A stretch of DNA of 64,000 nt. Source: Castanea sativa. Its lineage: Eukaryota; Streptophyta; Magnoliopsida; Fagales; Fagaceae. The notes under the pieces were generated by a model, which ran no database searches, had not been told where the DNA came from, and saw only the letters and a list, made by a program, of their open reading frames with translations. The stretch is from the NCBI RefSeq assembly GCF_040712315.1, contig NC_134017.1:898001-962000 (forward strand). The letters run 5' to 3'. The translations under genes were made by a program, and so were the position numbers. Shown in pieces: positions 24,044 to 34,650 of this stretch (positions are counted from its first letter, which is position 1; every line of letters starts with the position of its first letter).

Positions 24044-24640
24044 TGGATGAATTTGAGCTAATATATTATAATTATTAGATCATCCCTCCTTACAAGTTCA
24101 CTTAAAACTAATTACACTCTTATAACCATACTTGTTTTTACCTTGATTACGTTAGTAGTTATTTTGAGACCCATACTATGGTCATAATCAAAAGACATTA
24201 CACCAAGTCTGAGACAAATAGCATACAATTTATCTTACTTAGGGAAAATCAATGGATGAAATTTTTTTGACAAAACTTGTGATGAGGATGACATTCTTAT
24301 TGATCTACAAGCTAATGTCTCTACCTCTAAAGGCCTCTAAAATTTTCAATCCATCTTAACTTCCAATCCCACATTCCAATCTCTCTAAGTTTGACGAATA
24401 TGCAATATGTATTCTACAGGTTTCTAACACTGCATTCGTGACCTGGTTTATCTAAGTGATCTAAAACATCCTGTTGCTGTAAAGTGCACAATTGATTGCA
24501 TCACAAAGCTAGAGAAATGTGACTATGAATTTGCAAGGATTTTTCTAAATTGTTATCTATGTCGTACTATGAGATGTCATGTTATGCAGAATCCAAAGGA
24601 TAGCCCCTAATTGTAGTTTTGGTAAGTAGTTCTTAAGATA
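24044..24640 (+). repeat. Dispersed direct repeat, copy 1
   Basis: Clearly related to 29412-30225 in the same orientation, from a tggatgaattt... start to a ttttggtaagtag... end. Shared blocks include catccctccttacaagtt and taacactgcattcgtgac. Frames are broken in both copies and no protein family is recognised, so this is either a decayed gene pair or an unassigned repeat. Confidence 0.7.
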
Positions 24641-25020
24641 TAGATATTCCTTCTGTCTTTGTCTTTAAAATCATGCCATAATGTGGGAATATGTAGCATA
24701 ATCAGGGTGTGTTTGCAAAATTCCATGAGGTTGTGAATAAGGTAGGTAGCATAATTAGGGTGTGTTAGAAAAATTCCATTGGTTCCATCTTTCTCTTTAC
24801 TAAATTGAAAATATGAGACTCATTGAATAAAATTATGAATGTTTTTGGATGCTTTGTGTAAAAAATATTTTGCTTTTGAGTGTAAGAATTTTCATTGAGA
24901 TGGTTTAAGTAATCCAGTAATTTTAAGTTTTATTATGATTGTGAAAAAAAATAAGTATATTTCTTATATAAAAAAATCAACAATGATAACCAAATAGAAA
25001 AAGGCCCATTGAGAAAGATA
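24641..25020. other. Intergenic, no gene seen
   Basis: AT-rich spacer. A gtgtgtt-containing phrase near 24715 recurs at 24760, a short local duplication. Confidence 0.4.
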
Positions 25021-25041
25021 TGTGAGTTTTTAAAAGGAATT

Positions 25042-25194
25042 TTTTTGATACAAGATAGAATTTCTACTCTAACCTAATCTAAGTATATATGTGTATGAAG
25101 CTCTCTCCTAGAGACTTGAACCTCGACCCTTGCCCCCCACGCCCCACAAGTATTTATACTTATGAAGTGACCACTACACCAATAATGCGTAGTG
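25042..25194 (-). mobile_element. tRNA-derived SINE with 20-bp target duplication
   Basis: Read on the minus strand: A-box-like tggtgtagtggtcac (about 25180-25166), B box ggttcaagtctc (about 25123-25112), then a body ending tcttgtatc followed by a short A run. The flanks 25022-25041 and 25195-25214 are identical over 20 bp, the signature of LINE-driven target-primed insertion. The head, tail and duplication together make the call firm; the end sequence resembles the plant Au SINE family. Confidence 0.85.
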
Positions 25195-25214
25195 GTGAGT
25201 TTTTAAAAGGAATT

Positions 25215-25978
25215 GAGAGCTTTCTATTTTGGGTTTTGCTTATTTTGGCATTGAATGATCATTACTCACAAGGAATAGGTTGAATAAAAAGGGAGTAAAA
25301 AAAAATGAAGCTTGAGCACCATAGCAGTTAGAGTAAGATATAGGGATGGCAATGAGGTGGGATCATGGATGCAGGTAGCCATCCCCATCCTGTTACCTCT
25401 TTGGAGCAGGGAAAACTAGTGAAGGAAAGTAGTGGGGCAGGTTGAGTTTGAGGCGAGTTGGAGATGTCTTACTAATACTAATGAGATTGTTCAAATATTG
25501 AGAAGATAAAGATAAAATATAGAGAAAAATGATTACCATGAGAGAACTAAAAAATAAGTAGATATAAGAATGAGTGAGTGCAGACACACACACACATTTG
25601 AGGGAGGGAGGGGGGGGGGAAGGGGAGGCAGGTGCCCCTTGAACTTCCAAATTTTTTTCACTGCTAATATAGTACATTTATCATTATGCCCTCCCTGACA
25701 AAAGAAGACACTAGGTGTAGTTGTGCATAAAAAGCAGATTCTACTACTATAGGAAATCATGTGGGAGACCCACCTAATAATGATTTAAAAAAATAAATAA
25801 ATAAGATTCTACAGCAAAATGAAATAGGAATCACACAACGTCATCCTACTACCATAAGGAAATAGGAAATCATGTGGGAATGGGACCCACTTAATAATGA
25901 TTAAAAAAATCCTAGAGCAAAATGAAATAAGAAAGATATATTCAAGATTATTGAGTATATCATGCAGCGGTTTCAAAA
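25215..25978. other. Spacer with a hAT-end-like start
   Basis: At 25341 a tagggatggcaat motif begins a decayed hAT-like end. (CA)n and a G-rich run occur at about 25584-25620. The phrase around aggaaatcatgtgggag recurs at 25752 and 25859, a small local duplication. Confidence 0.4.
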
Positions 25979-25987
25979 TATAAAAAA

Positions 25988-26847
25988 GATGAAAATGCAC
26001 TTTTAGTCTCTACATTTTGAGTCAATTCCTATTTTGGTCCCAAAATTGATTTCATTATTAATGTAGTCCCTAAAAGAAGAAAATCGTTTTTAAAATGGTC
26101 AATGCCATCAACCCACTAACGGAAGCCTCCTACATAACAGACGGAGTGCCCTACTTGCTAACGTGACGCTGATGTGACCATTAAAATATTATTAAAAATA
26201 ATTAATTGGCATTTTTAAATATCACATTAGCATTTTAATTTTTTTAAACGAAGGCCACATCAGCAAATTTATATTAAAAAAAAAGAAATTAAATTTAAAA
26301 GAGAGGGATGAAATTTGGGTTCGTGGGGTTAAATTGATGCTATGATGTTGGTGGTTAAGAAATTTGATGTTGGGTTGGATAACTTGGGTTTGTGGGGTTG
26401 GGATTGGGCTTTGCTAGAGAGGATTGTGATAAAATAATTTAAAACTGAGAATTGAGAAATTAAAATTTCAGTTTAAATCAAATTTGTATTTTCAGTTTAA
26501 TTTAAAATTAAGAAATTAAAGGTTTGTTTTTTAATTAGGTTTAAGGTTTTTTTTTTTAATTTAGTTTAAATACTCTGATGTGGCTTTTTTTATTAATTTA
26601 AATGCTAACATGGCATTTAAAAATGCCAAATAATTATTTTTAATAATATTTTAATGGTCTCGTCAGCGTCAAGTCAGCAAGCAGGACACTCCATCTACCA
26701 CGTAGGAGGTTTCCGTTAGTGGGTTGATGGCATGGACCATTTCAAAAACAATTTTCTTTTTTTAGGGACTACATTAGTAACAAAATCAATTTTGAGACTA
26801 AAATGGTAATTGACCCAAAATGTATAGACCAAAAGTATATTTTCGCC
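25988..26847. mobile_element. Non-autonomous Mutator-like element, long TIRs
   Basis: An 860-bp element flanked by tataaaaaa at 25979-25987 and 26848-26856, a perfect 9-bp target duplication typical of Mutator-like elements. The terminal inverted repeats extend about 270 bp with high similarity; shared blocks include aatgtagtccctaaaa and catcaacccactaacgga. The centre is low-complexity and noncoding. Confidence 0.8.
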
Positions 26848-27509
26848 TATAAAAAATCGTCAAGGGCAATTGAGTAAATTAAGTTAGGTATGAAAAGACA
26901 AATCAAAGTTTAGATTTTATGTTAGATTCTATATAGCAAATAGGTGGGAATTAAATAGCTAAACAAAGTGCCTTCTCACGTGACTTTGCACCATTGCAAA
27001 TTTGCAAAGGTGACTCAGTTTTAGTTTGCAGGGGAAACAAGCCCCCCTCCCCAAATACTTTTTTTTTTTTCAACACCCACTTTAAAAAGTTGTGGAAAAA
27101 AGTTTTTTTTTTTTTTTTGCTAACCCGTGCTAAAAAGTTTTTTAAATTGATTAAGAAACTACACCATTACATGATTTGCTCTTGTATGATTTCAATTTGT
27201 GTTACAATTTGATGAAAAAGTCATTTCTTGAATGTGCAATGACTTAAAAAAAAATTGTTAGACAATTTTAGTAACTGCAAAAAATAACTTAAAAATTCAG
27301 ATATTAAAACTTCTGAAAGACCAAAAAATATTAAAAAATCAAATGATTCACGGCTAAAAAATTATTGAAACAAAACAAAATATATATGACTAAAAATAGA
27401 AAAATATAAGAAAAAGATTGGATTACATTCAAAAGAATAATCCATGACTATAAATTTGCACCCTGTCATGAAATATTATATTAGTGAAGTAGAGAGATAA
27501 TAATAATAA

Positions 27510-27790
27510 TAATAATATCAACGTTTGAGTTTGAGTTTGAGTTTAAGTTGGACTTGTTAGAGAGAGAGAATTTCACTCTTGGTTAAGTTCGGATTAAAAA
27601 AAAATATTTTAAAAAAAAAATTATGAGTTTGAGTTTAAGTTGGACTTGTTAGAGAAATAGAGTTTCACTACTTATTAAGTTTGGACTAAACAAAAATAAT
27701 TTTATTTAAATAAAATAATAATTTTATTTAAATATTATAATAATGTGAAAAATTGTAGGAGTTTCAGAGGTTTCAGTTATATATATAGAT
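27510..27790 (+). repeat. Dispersed repeat, copy A
   Basis: Contains a tandem phrase gagtttaagttggacttg (near 27538 and 27631) followed by a gaaaaattgtaggag...gtttcag segment. An inverted relative is at 50930-51125 and a weaker one near 50215-50300, so this is a dispersed, probably transposable, sequence. Confidence 0.55.
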
Positions 27791-28371
27791 TATTTTTAAA
27801 AAATTTCGCTTTAATGCTTAGAACCGGCTGTGAAAACATATATATTATTGTTGATGGTAATTACGATCTGAAAGGCACTTATGAACTGCCCAAATATGAG
27901 GATTTGGGAGGCAATTCTACCTGTTCTGGTGGCTGAGGTAATTGCTTATCTTTTCGGCCCATTTGTTTATGGACCGCATCTGGAAATAATCATATTCATA
28001 CATGAAAGTGTATTGTATTAAAATTAGGCTTTGAGTTTCGGGCTAACTTATTCATTTCTTTGGGCTCAACCTCATAATTCTACATTTCAACTTATCCTCA
28101 ATAGAAGCAAATCTTCCCCGAAGCTAACCATCAGTGATTCCCTTACTAAACGTGGTTGTCATCTGATTCAGGATTTTCTTTTTAAACAAAATTTTATTCT
28201 AATCTTCCTTTTATAAGTTATAGTACTTCTGTTAAATTTAAAAGTTTTTGGCTTGTACTTGGATCAGCTATTCTTTAATGTAATATTGTTCCTTTTCTAC
28301 TTAAAAATTAAAAAAATAAATAGAAATTCTTAGACAGACAATCAAATACAAAACTATGGAAAAAAAAATTG
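27791..28371. other. Spacer, no gene seen
   Basis: Short open frames at 27745-27936 and 28031-28216 match no family I know and have no splice support. Confidence 0.4.
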
Positions 28372-28790
28372 GAGAATTACACTTTATTACCCTAAACTAT
28401 ACTCCAAATTATACTTTGCACTTTAAATTTTTTTAGCGCACATTTTGCACCTTAAACTATAACTATTGTTACACTTTGCACCCAACATTAAATTTGCCGT
28501 TAACTTAGATGAAAAAATATGACATCTCGTGAAAAGTCTCAATTGATCCTCTTCTTAATCCCTAAAAATAAAGAAGAAATTACACTTTATTACCTTAAAC
28601 TATACTATTGATTACACTTTGCACTCTTAACTTTGGATTTCCATCCAAGTTAACGGAAAACTTAACATCATGATGCAAAGTGTAACAAAAATCATAGTTT
28701 ATGGTGTAAAACGTGCATTCAAAAATTTTAAGGTACAAAATGTAATCTAGAATATAGTTTAAGGTGGTAGCTGGTAAAATGTAATTTCTC
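28372..28790. mobile_element. Long-TIR MITE, probably Mutator-like
   Basis: Outer ends gagaattac and, inverted, gagaaattac; the arms stay similar for about 200 bp (accctaaactata, ttacactttgca, ccgttaact blocks). Flanked by near-identical A-rich copies ending aaaaaaaattg on both sides, consistent with a 9- to 12-bp target duplication. Noncoding. Confidence 0.65.
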
Positions 28791-28803
28791 TGAAAAAAAA
28801 TTG

Positions 28804-29411
28804 AGCTATTTTTGTACTTAGTTTTATTTCTTATAACGTAATTTTTGTTATTGTGATATAAGAAATTTTGTTAATGTTATTACATTTTTTTCAATTAGTT
28901 ATGAAAATCTATTTAATGGGTATGACTTTTTTTTTAGAACAATATATATTTTTCATGAAGTTTATATAGAAAATTTGAAATTTATTTCAAATGAGGTTTT
29001 GTTGGTTACAATGGTGTGTGGACGATAATTCCATTAGAGTGAGAATCACCAACATATCAATAAAAAGAAATTAATAGTACTTTGAAACAAACAATCCTTA
29101 TTTCACTCGTCTCTAATAATACTTTGAAACAAACGATCCTTATTTCACTATGTCTCTTGGTAAGAGATATGTCGCTTTAATAACAAATAAGCTCTATTCA
29201 AGAGACACAACTTTTCTGTCTCTTCATTAACAAATAAGCAATGAATCAATACTTATATCATTGATTCATATGTTTGAATTAATTTATTTTATTGGCTCAA
29301 ATTAAACTGCCCATCATAACTTGTTAAATTTTTGTTCTGTGCGTCCGTATATTGTAATATAACTTGTTTAACACTTTTTTTTTTTTGAACCAATGTCTCC
29401 TTTGAAAACCC
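28804..29411. other. Spacer with small tandem duplication
   Basis: A unit containing actttgaaacaaac and gatccttatttcact occurs twice near 29079-29110 and 29120-29151. Nothing else recognised. Confidence 0.4.
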
Positions 29412-30221
29412 ATTACTATGGATGAATTTGATAAAATATGTGATAATTATTTGATCATCCCTCCTTACAAGTTTACTTGAAACTAATTACACTCTTATAA
29501 CCATACTTGTCTTTATTCAAATCATATGGTTGCATTAATAGTTACTTTGAGACCCTATGGTCATAATCAAAAGACATTACTCTAATTCCTAGACAAATAT
29601 CATACAAATTATCATACTTCGAAAAGATACAATTCTAAAACGATAACACTAAATTAATTATAATTCTATTAATAATATTTTAAAGGAGTCTAGTAATTTA
29701 GTTATAAATAAGGAATAAAGTTTTAAGCCTTTATCGTTCTCCTAAATTATACTTTAAAACAAGAAATTTTCGAACATTAGGTAAAATCAATTGATGAAAA
29801 TTTTATGACAAAACTTGTGGTGGGGATGATGGAGCTTGTTATCCTTATTCTTATTGATCTACAAGCTAGTGTCTCTGCCTCTAAATTTTCCAATCCATCT
29901 TCACTTCCTAATCCGCTTTCTCATCTCTCTAAGCTTGATCATGATCATGGCATTATTAATGATTGCATTTTTAGAAAAACATGAATCTTGTCTAGATTAC
30001 TCTAATGAATGTGGAATTTGTATTCTACGGGGTTTCTAACACTGCATTCGTGACTTGGTCTATTTAAGTTATCCAAAACGTCTCGTTGCTATAAAGTGCA
30101 TAATTGGTTGCCTCAAAAAGATAGAGATGACCATGATTTTGGAAGCACTTTGGTATCTTCTTATGTAAGTCAATCTATGAGATAGAGTAAAATGGATACC
30201 CCAATTATAGATTTGGTAAGT

Positions 30222-30225
<4 letters not shown>
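29412..30225 (+). repeat. Dispersed direct repeat, copy 2
   Basis: Relative of 24044-24640, with an extra segment of about 160 bp at 29625-29785. In this copy an open frame at 29826-29984 (52 codons) begins MMELVILILIDLQASVSAS, which looks like a signal peptide, but it is broken in copy 1 and soon ends here. It may be a relic of a secreted-peptide gene; no family identified. Confidence 0.6.

Positions 30226-30227
<2 letters not shown>

Positions 30228-30259
<32 letters not shown>
30228..30259. repeat. (CT)n microsatellite
   Basis: About 16 CT units directly before a perfect hairpin. Confidence 0.9.
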
Positions 30260-30260
<1 letters not shown>

Positions 30261-30265
<5 letters not shown>

Positions 30266-30302
30266 AGAGCAACTAAACAGGAAAATTTAGTTGCTCTAAA
30301 AT
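30261..30302. repeat. Perfect 17-bp inverted repeat
   Basis: attttagagcaactaaa at 30261-30277 and its exact complement at 30286-30302, with an 8-base loop. The right arm merges with the target duplication of the adjacent MITE. Confidence 0.8.
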
Positions 30303-30471
30303 GAGAAATGCTACATTCACAACACTTTTACAACAAATCATAAGTTGATAGTTGTTATTGATTCTAATTTGAACTTACCACTAAAATTATTTTTTTGTCC
30401 ATTAGTAACAGCTAATAACAACCTACCAGCTAGAATTTTTTTTCAAAATACTGTAGACATATCATTTCTCT
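30303..30471. mobile_element. Short hAT-type MITE
   Basis: A 169-bp element with ends gagaaatg and, inverted, agagaaatg, flanked by tctaaaat at 30295-30302 and 30472-30479 (8-bp target duplication). The start gagaaatgctacattcacaa is shared by loosely related sequences elsewhere in the window. Confidence 0.6.
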
Positions 30472-30479
30472 TCTAAAAT

Positions 30480-31310
30480 ACTTCACACAACTTACTAAAC
30501 TCAAAACACCCCTTATCTTTTAGTTAAATTATTTGAAATAAAAAAGTCACAAATACGTTTTACTATTTTTAAATCTAACCAACTTTGTCAACAAATAAAA
30601 AAAACTAACACTCATACACTACTATCATTTTGAATTCAAGTCTCAAGGGAGAGAATAAAAATAAATCCTAATTTTTAGGCTCTTTTTTTCTTTTCACTAT
30701 CTGAGTTACCATAAAGAGTAGGCTAGTCATAGGTTGAAACTATCTCTCAAAAAAAGAATTATCACCTTTTATTTTAAATTCAAAATTTTAAAACATTCAC
30801 AATGGCTTAAATGTAACTTCTATATATATATAAGTACTATAAGTGGAATTTACTACAAGTAAGTTCAAGACCTGTTGATTTTTCCGAAAAATGCTAAGTT
30901 GCAAAGTATTTTACAATATTTTTTTATGAACTGTTGATGTGGTAAGTAATTATTAGTAATTGAAAAGGTTATGTTAACGATTAACCCAAATGAAAATCAG
31001 TAAAAGTTGGACACATCAACTGTTTGTAAAAATGTTGTAAAATAATTTGTGACTGTAACATTATTCTTTTCTTTCCTCCATGTCCTTGTTTTTTCTTACC
31101 ATGGATGATGGATCTGATTATTTAGATTTACGGAACAGGTCAAGAATATTTCAATAGATTAATACGTTAGAGAGTTAGAGCTATTTTAAGCGATGTCGGT
31201 ACCTTTCATTCTCTCTTATAACCGAGGCCAGTTATAGAAATGTTGCAAATAAGTGGGGCATTATGCACCTGGTTTTTCAACATGACGTTGATGTGCCAAT
31301 TCATTTTCAG
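30480..31310. other. Spacer, no gene seen
   Basis: AT-rich. A stretch at 30930-31065 resembles the interior of the hAT element at 5555-5690 (tgtttgtaaaaatgttgta in both), so part of it is an old repeat. Confidence 0.4.
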
Positions 31311-31418
31311 GTCCATACAATTGCTGTCCACAATGATGAGGAGTTGAACAAGCTTATAGGAACACTCACTATTGCCAATCCAGGTGTTTTGCCCAGGAGT
31401 TTTTGGGTATTGTCATAG
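31311..31418 (+). pseudogene. Histone H2A gene fragment
   Basis: Thirty-five codons and a TAG match the end of the H2A histone fold: residues like HTIAVHNDEELNKLIG and LTIANPGVLP parallel the canonical HIQLAVRNDEEL and TIANGGVLP segment. It begins immediately after ttcattttcag, a good splice acceptor, at the place where many plant H2A genes have an intron. The first exon is not found upstream and the C-terminal tail is replaced by a stop, so it is a truncated relic copied as genomic DNA and not from spliced mRNA. It is not a working histone. Confidence 0.75.
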
Positions 31419-34125
31419 TAAATTTGCTGTTCAAAGTTTAGGATATGGTAAATAAGATTCAAGAAGACAATGCCAATCTCTTTATCATTTTTAGAATCAT
31501 TTAAATTGATCTCAAATTTTAAGTAAAGTGAATTAAGCCCAAAAGAAAAGGTTAAAAAAAAAAATCAATTCAAGCCTGAAATTTTAATTATTGGGGATCC
31601 AATAAATCACAACCACTCAAATTCTCCTAACACTGCAAACATAAGACTCAAAATTCTAGCTGATTTGAACATAGAGAACAATTCGAACCTAGTTCCTATT
31701 AACCAGTAAATGATATGGTAAAGAAGATTCAAGAAGACAATGCACGTATCAACCAGTTTTGGGATCCAATTTTTATAAAGTATAATTAGATCATTAAATT
31801 TTCTTACTACAAAGCAATATTCTTGACAAATTTTTAAATTGACATAGATGGCAAACTCTTCCTTCTAAAAAAATAAAAAAAGATGTCGAACTCTTGAATA
31901 TAAAACCATTTTCCTGTAGGTGTTTGCTAGAGATTAAAGTGTCTTACAGACAATTCAAACGATCTAATAAAAGGTGTTCTATGCAACAAGTTTCCCAACT
32001 TCTCTAGATGCATGTTAGGCATTGCTATTGCAAAGCTACCAGATGTGTCAACGGTTTTGGTGAGGTTGGGGGTTAATCAAACCTCTTATTTTGTATTGTA
32101 TGATAGTCCGTTTGTGAACTTGTTAAGATTTTATCATTCGAATTTGAATGGAGTGTGTTAATTAAACACGCTTTGTCTTTAAACTAGTTTGGTTCTCTAG
32201 TTTTTAATGCATCCCCTTTCTACCAAAAAAATTAAATAAATATAATACATCATACAATATGCTTCAAAACCAATTCCGATTCAATTATTAAAACAAAACA
32301 AAAAAAGAAGAAGACAAAATGGGTTTGTTTCATGTCACATTGCCATCACTTTCGAAAGTCTAGTGTTTAGCAAAAGCTAGTAAAGTTTAGTTGACAATAA
32401 TTCGAGAGGATGATCATTAAGATGGAAGAGGCAAGAACCTTCTTCATACCCCCCCTTTAACATTTTTTATAAACTTGTTTAAAGTTTGAATAACTTTGCC
32501 TTCAAACTATTAAGACAATGGCAAAAAAGGAAAAGGCTCATTGAGTGGCTTTTGCTTTGATTCAAAACCACAACAAAGAGGCCTGCCAACCCTGTATCTC
32601 TTCCTCTTTACTGCTAATAATGAGACTCCCAATAATTGCATGTGAACTGTACCACCTTCTGTATCCCATTCTTTTTAATCTTGCTTTCACTGCCTCTTGT
32701 TCCAGAAAAAAGAATCCTTGCAGTATAAAAATGGCTATATTTTATGTGTTTTCGGTTAAATATATATTATAAATGGTTATATCACGTTATTACATGTTAT
32801 TTTGTACACCGTTAAATTTAAGAAATAAAATCTAAACAATGAAATAGACTATTTCCGTTTGAAGTGTAATAGAGAGGATCGTGTCTCATGTAATTGGCTT
32901 CTCTTAATTATCCTCGGCTAAAAATTACTAAAATTAATATCAATTTTACTATAAAAAGTTTAGAAAGTGACAATTAAATGCGATTGTCTCACTTATTTAT
33001 TACTATTATATTAAGGATCTGTTTGAAATTTACTTATTTTGTTGAAAACTGAAAATAATAAAAAACAATTTTTCGATTATTGTTTATTTGTCTATTTATA
33101 CTGTTTTTGGACATGAACAATACTGGAGGCGTTGGTCCCAAAAAAAAAAAAAAAGGCAAACGCAGCAACGAAATAAGCATCCCAAACTCACACTAAAGTG
33201 GTTAACATTGTTATAGATAAATTTTTTATTTTTTTATAAAATAATTGTTACATCAATTTCTAAAATCGAAAATTTTTATTATCACTAGCAGTACTATTTT
33301 TTTCCACTTGGCTTTGTTTATATATTTCCCATCCTTTTAGCAATCTAATCTTTGGACTCTTCCTTTGGTTTACCTTTTTAGTTCTACAAATAGAGTAATA
33401 CTCGTGCTCCTTTTTCACTGTACCTTCCTCAATGGCAAGGTAGAAAACTATATAGCTAGGTGAATAATAAGTGATAGAATGGTCCATCTTCAAATTCAAA
33501 GCTAGAAGATCCATCAGAAATGCAACTTTGTCCTCACTATGGAGTAAGGTCCCCCACCATTCCATGTTATTGTTGAGACCTGCAATATGTGAAACTGAAG
33601 AGGGCCGACAATTTACCCAGAATGTCATCATCAGAAAAATTCAAAGAAAAGATGATTGCATGTACATCTTTTAGTTTTATTCATCCAAAAAAAAAAGAAA
33701 ATCATGGGGTTAGTTTCAATTTGAATGGCCCACCCTCCATATTTTTTTCTTCCAAAATGTCAATGATGATTCAAGATGATCGACAACTGTCTTCTTAACC
33801 ATGCGTACTAGCTGCAGTAGTACCTATGGATCATGGGTCCCAAATTCAGACTCCTTTTATTAGACCAAAATCAACCTCATCCTCATGCATATTATACCAT
33901 AGCTAGGTGAAATGGTATGGTAGTATGGTCCTATTACTTTACCCAAGTTGTACACTCACTTAGTTTACAGCCTCAAGGAACTAGACGTGTACTCAACCCA
34001 AAGTCATTACCAAATCAATCACTTTCTTTAGGTTCATAATTCTCTACCCAAAAACAAAACAAAACAAAACACTTAAGGTCACGATAATTATCACAGAATA
34101 TCTCACAAATTGTTGTTAATGATAA
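31419..34125. other. Long spacer, no gene supported
   Basis: A phrase with aagattcaagaagacaatgc occurs near 31457 and 31725 (local duplication). A MITE-like start (ggatctgtttgaaat) is at 33015. The open frame 33260-33631 on the minus strand has no recognisable domain. I see no gene. Confidence 0.45.
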
Positions 34126-34290
34126 ATAATAATAATAATAAAGCAATGTTAGCAGTGAAAGCAAGATTGTGTCTAACATTGGTGTCGGCAAATTGTAGTA
34201 CATATGCTTCTTAAACTTAGATGGCAAGGAGTTGATGAGTAGTAACAGTAGGGAAGGGTGTGGCATAGTATAATCTGAGAAAGATATGTT
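34126..34290 (+). repeat. Tandem duplication, unit 1
   Basis: Similar to 34470-34650 (caagattgtgtct, attggtgt, catatgcttctt, caaggagtt blocks). The two units are separated by an LTR-like segment. Confidence 0.65.
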
Positions 34291-34442
34291 GGAGATATAT
34301 TAGATATATTAACCTAATGTAATAGGTCCAAGCTCACTTCTATTTGTATTTTGTACTAGTAGTCTAGGATTTAGTCGCTTGTATATGTTCATGTTATGGT
34401 TCATTGTAATACAGATTATTCATTCTAGCATATACAATATGG
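34289..34442 (+). mobile_element. Possible solo LTR or TRIM fragment
   Basis: Begins tgttggagatatatt and ends near ggtataac, is about 155 bp, and carries a tgtaatacag stretch like an LTR polyadenylation region. No 5-bp target duplication was found, so this is tentative. Confidence 0.35.
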
Positions 34443-34469
34443 TATAACACATTGCAAATTACCTTTATA

Positions 34470-34650
34470 TTATTGTTAGTGTAAACAAGATTGTGTCTAT
34501 CATTGGTGTTTGCAAATTGTAGTCCATATGCTTCTTCAATTTAGATGATACGGGTTTTTTTTTTTTTTTTTTGGAGGGAGAGATGACAAGGAGTTGGTGA
34601 GTAATTACAGCATGAAAGGGTGTGCCATACTATAATGTGAAAAAGATATA
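34470..34650 (+). repeat. Tandem duplication, unit 2
   Basis: Second unit of the duplication at 34126-34290, with a poly-T and ggagggag insertion near 34556-34580. Confidence 0.65.

Noticed and set aside
27745..27936. 63-codon frame after the dispersed repeat
   Set aside because: Starts inside the repeat and matches no family; no splice support.
33260..33631. 123-codon frame on the minus strand
   Set aside because: No recognisable domain, no splice partners or promoter; kept only as an observation.
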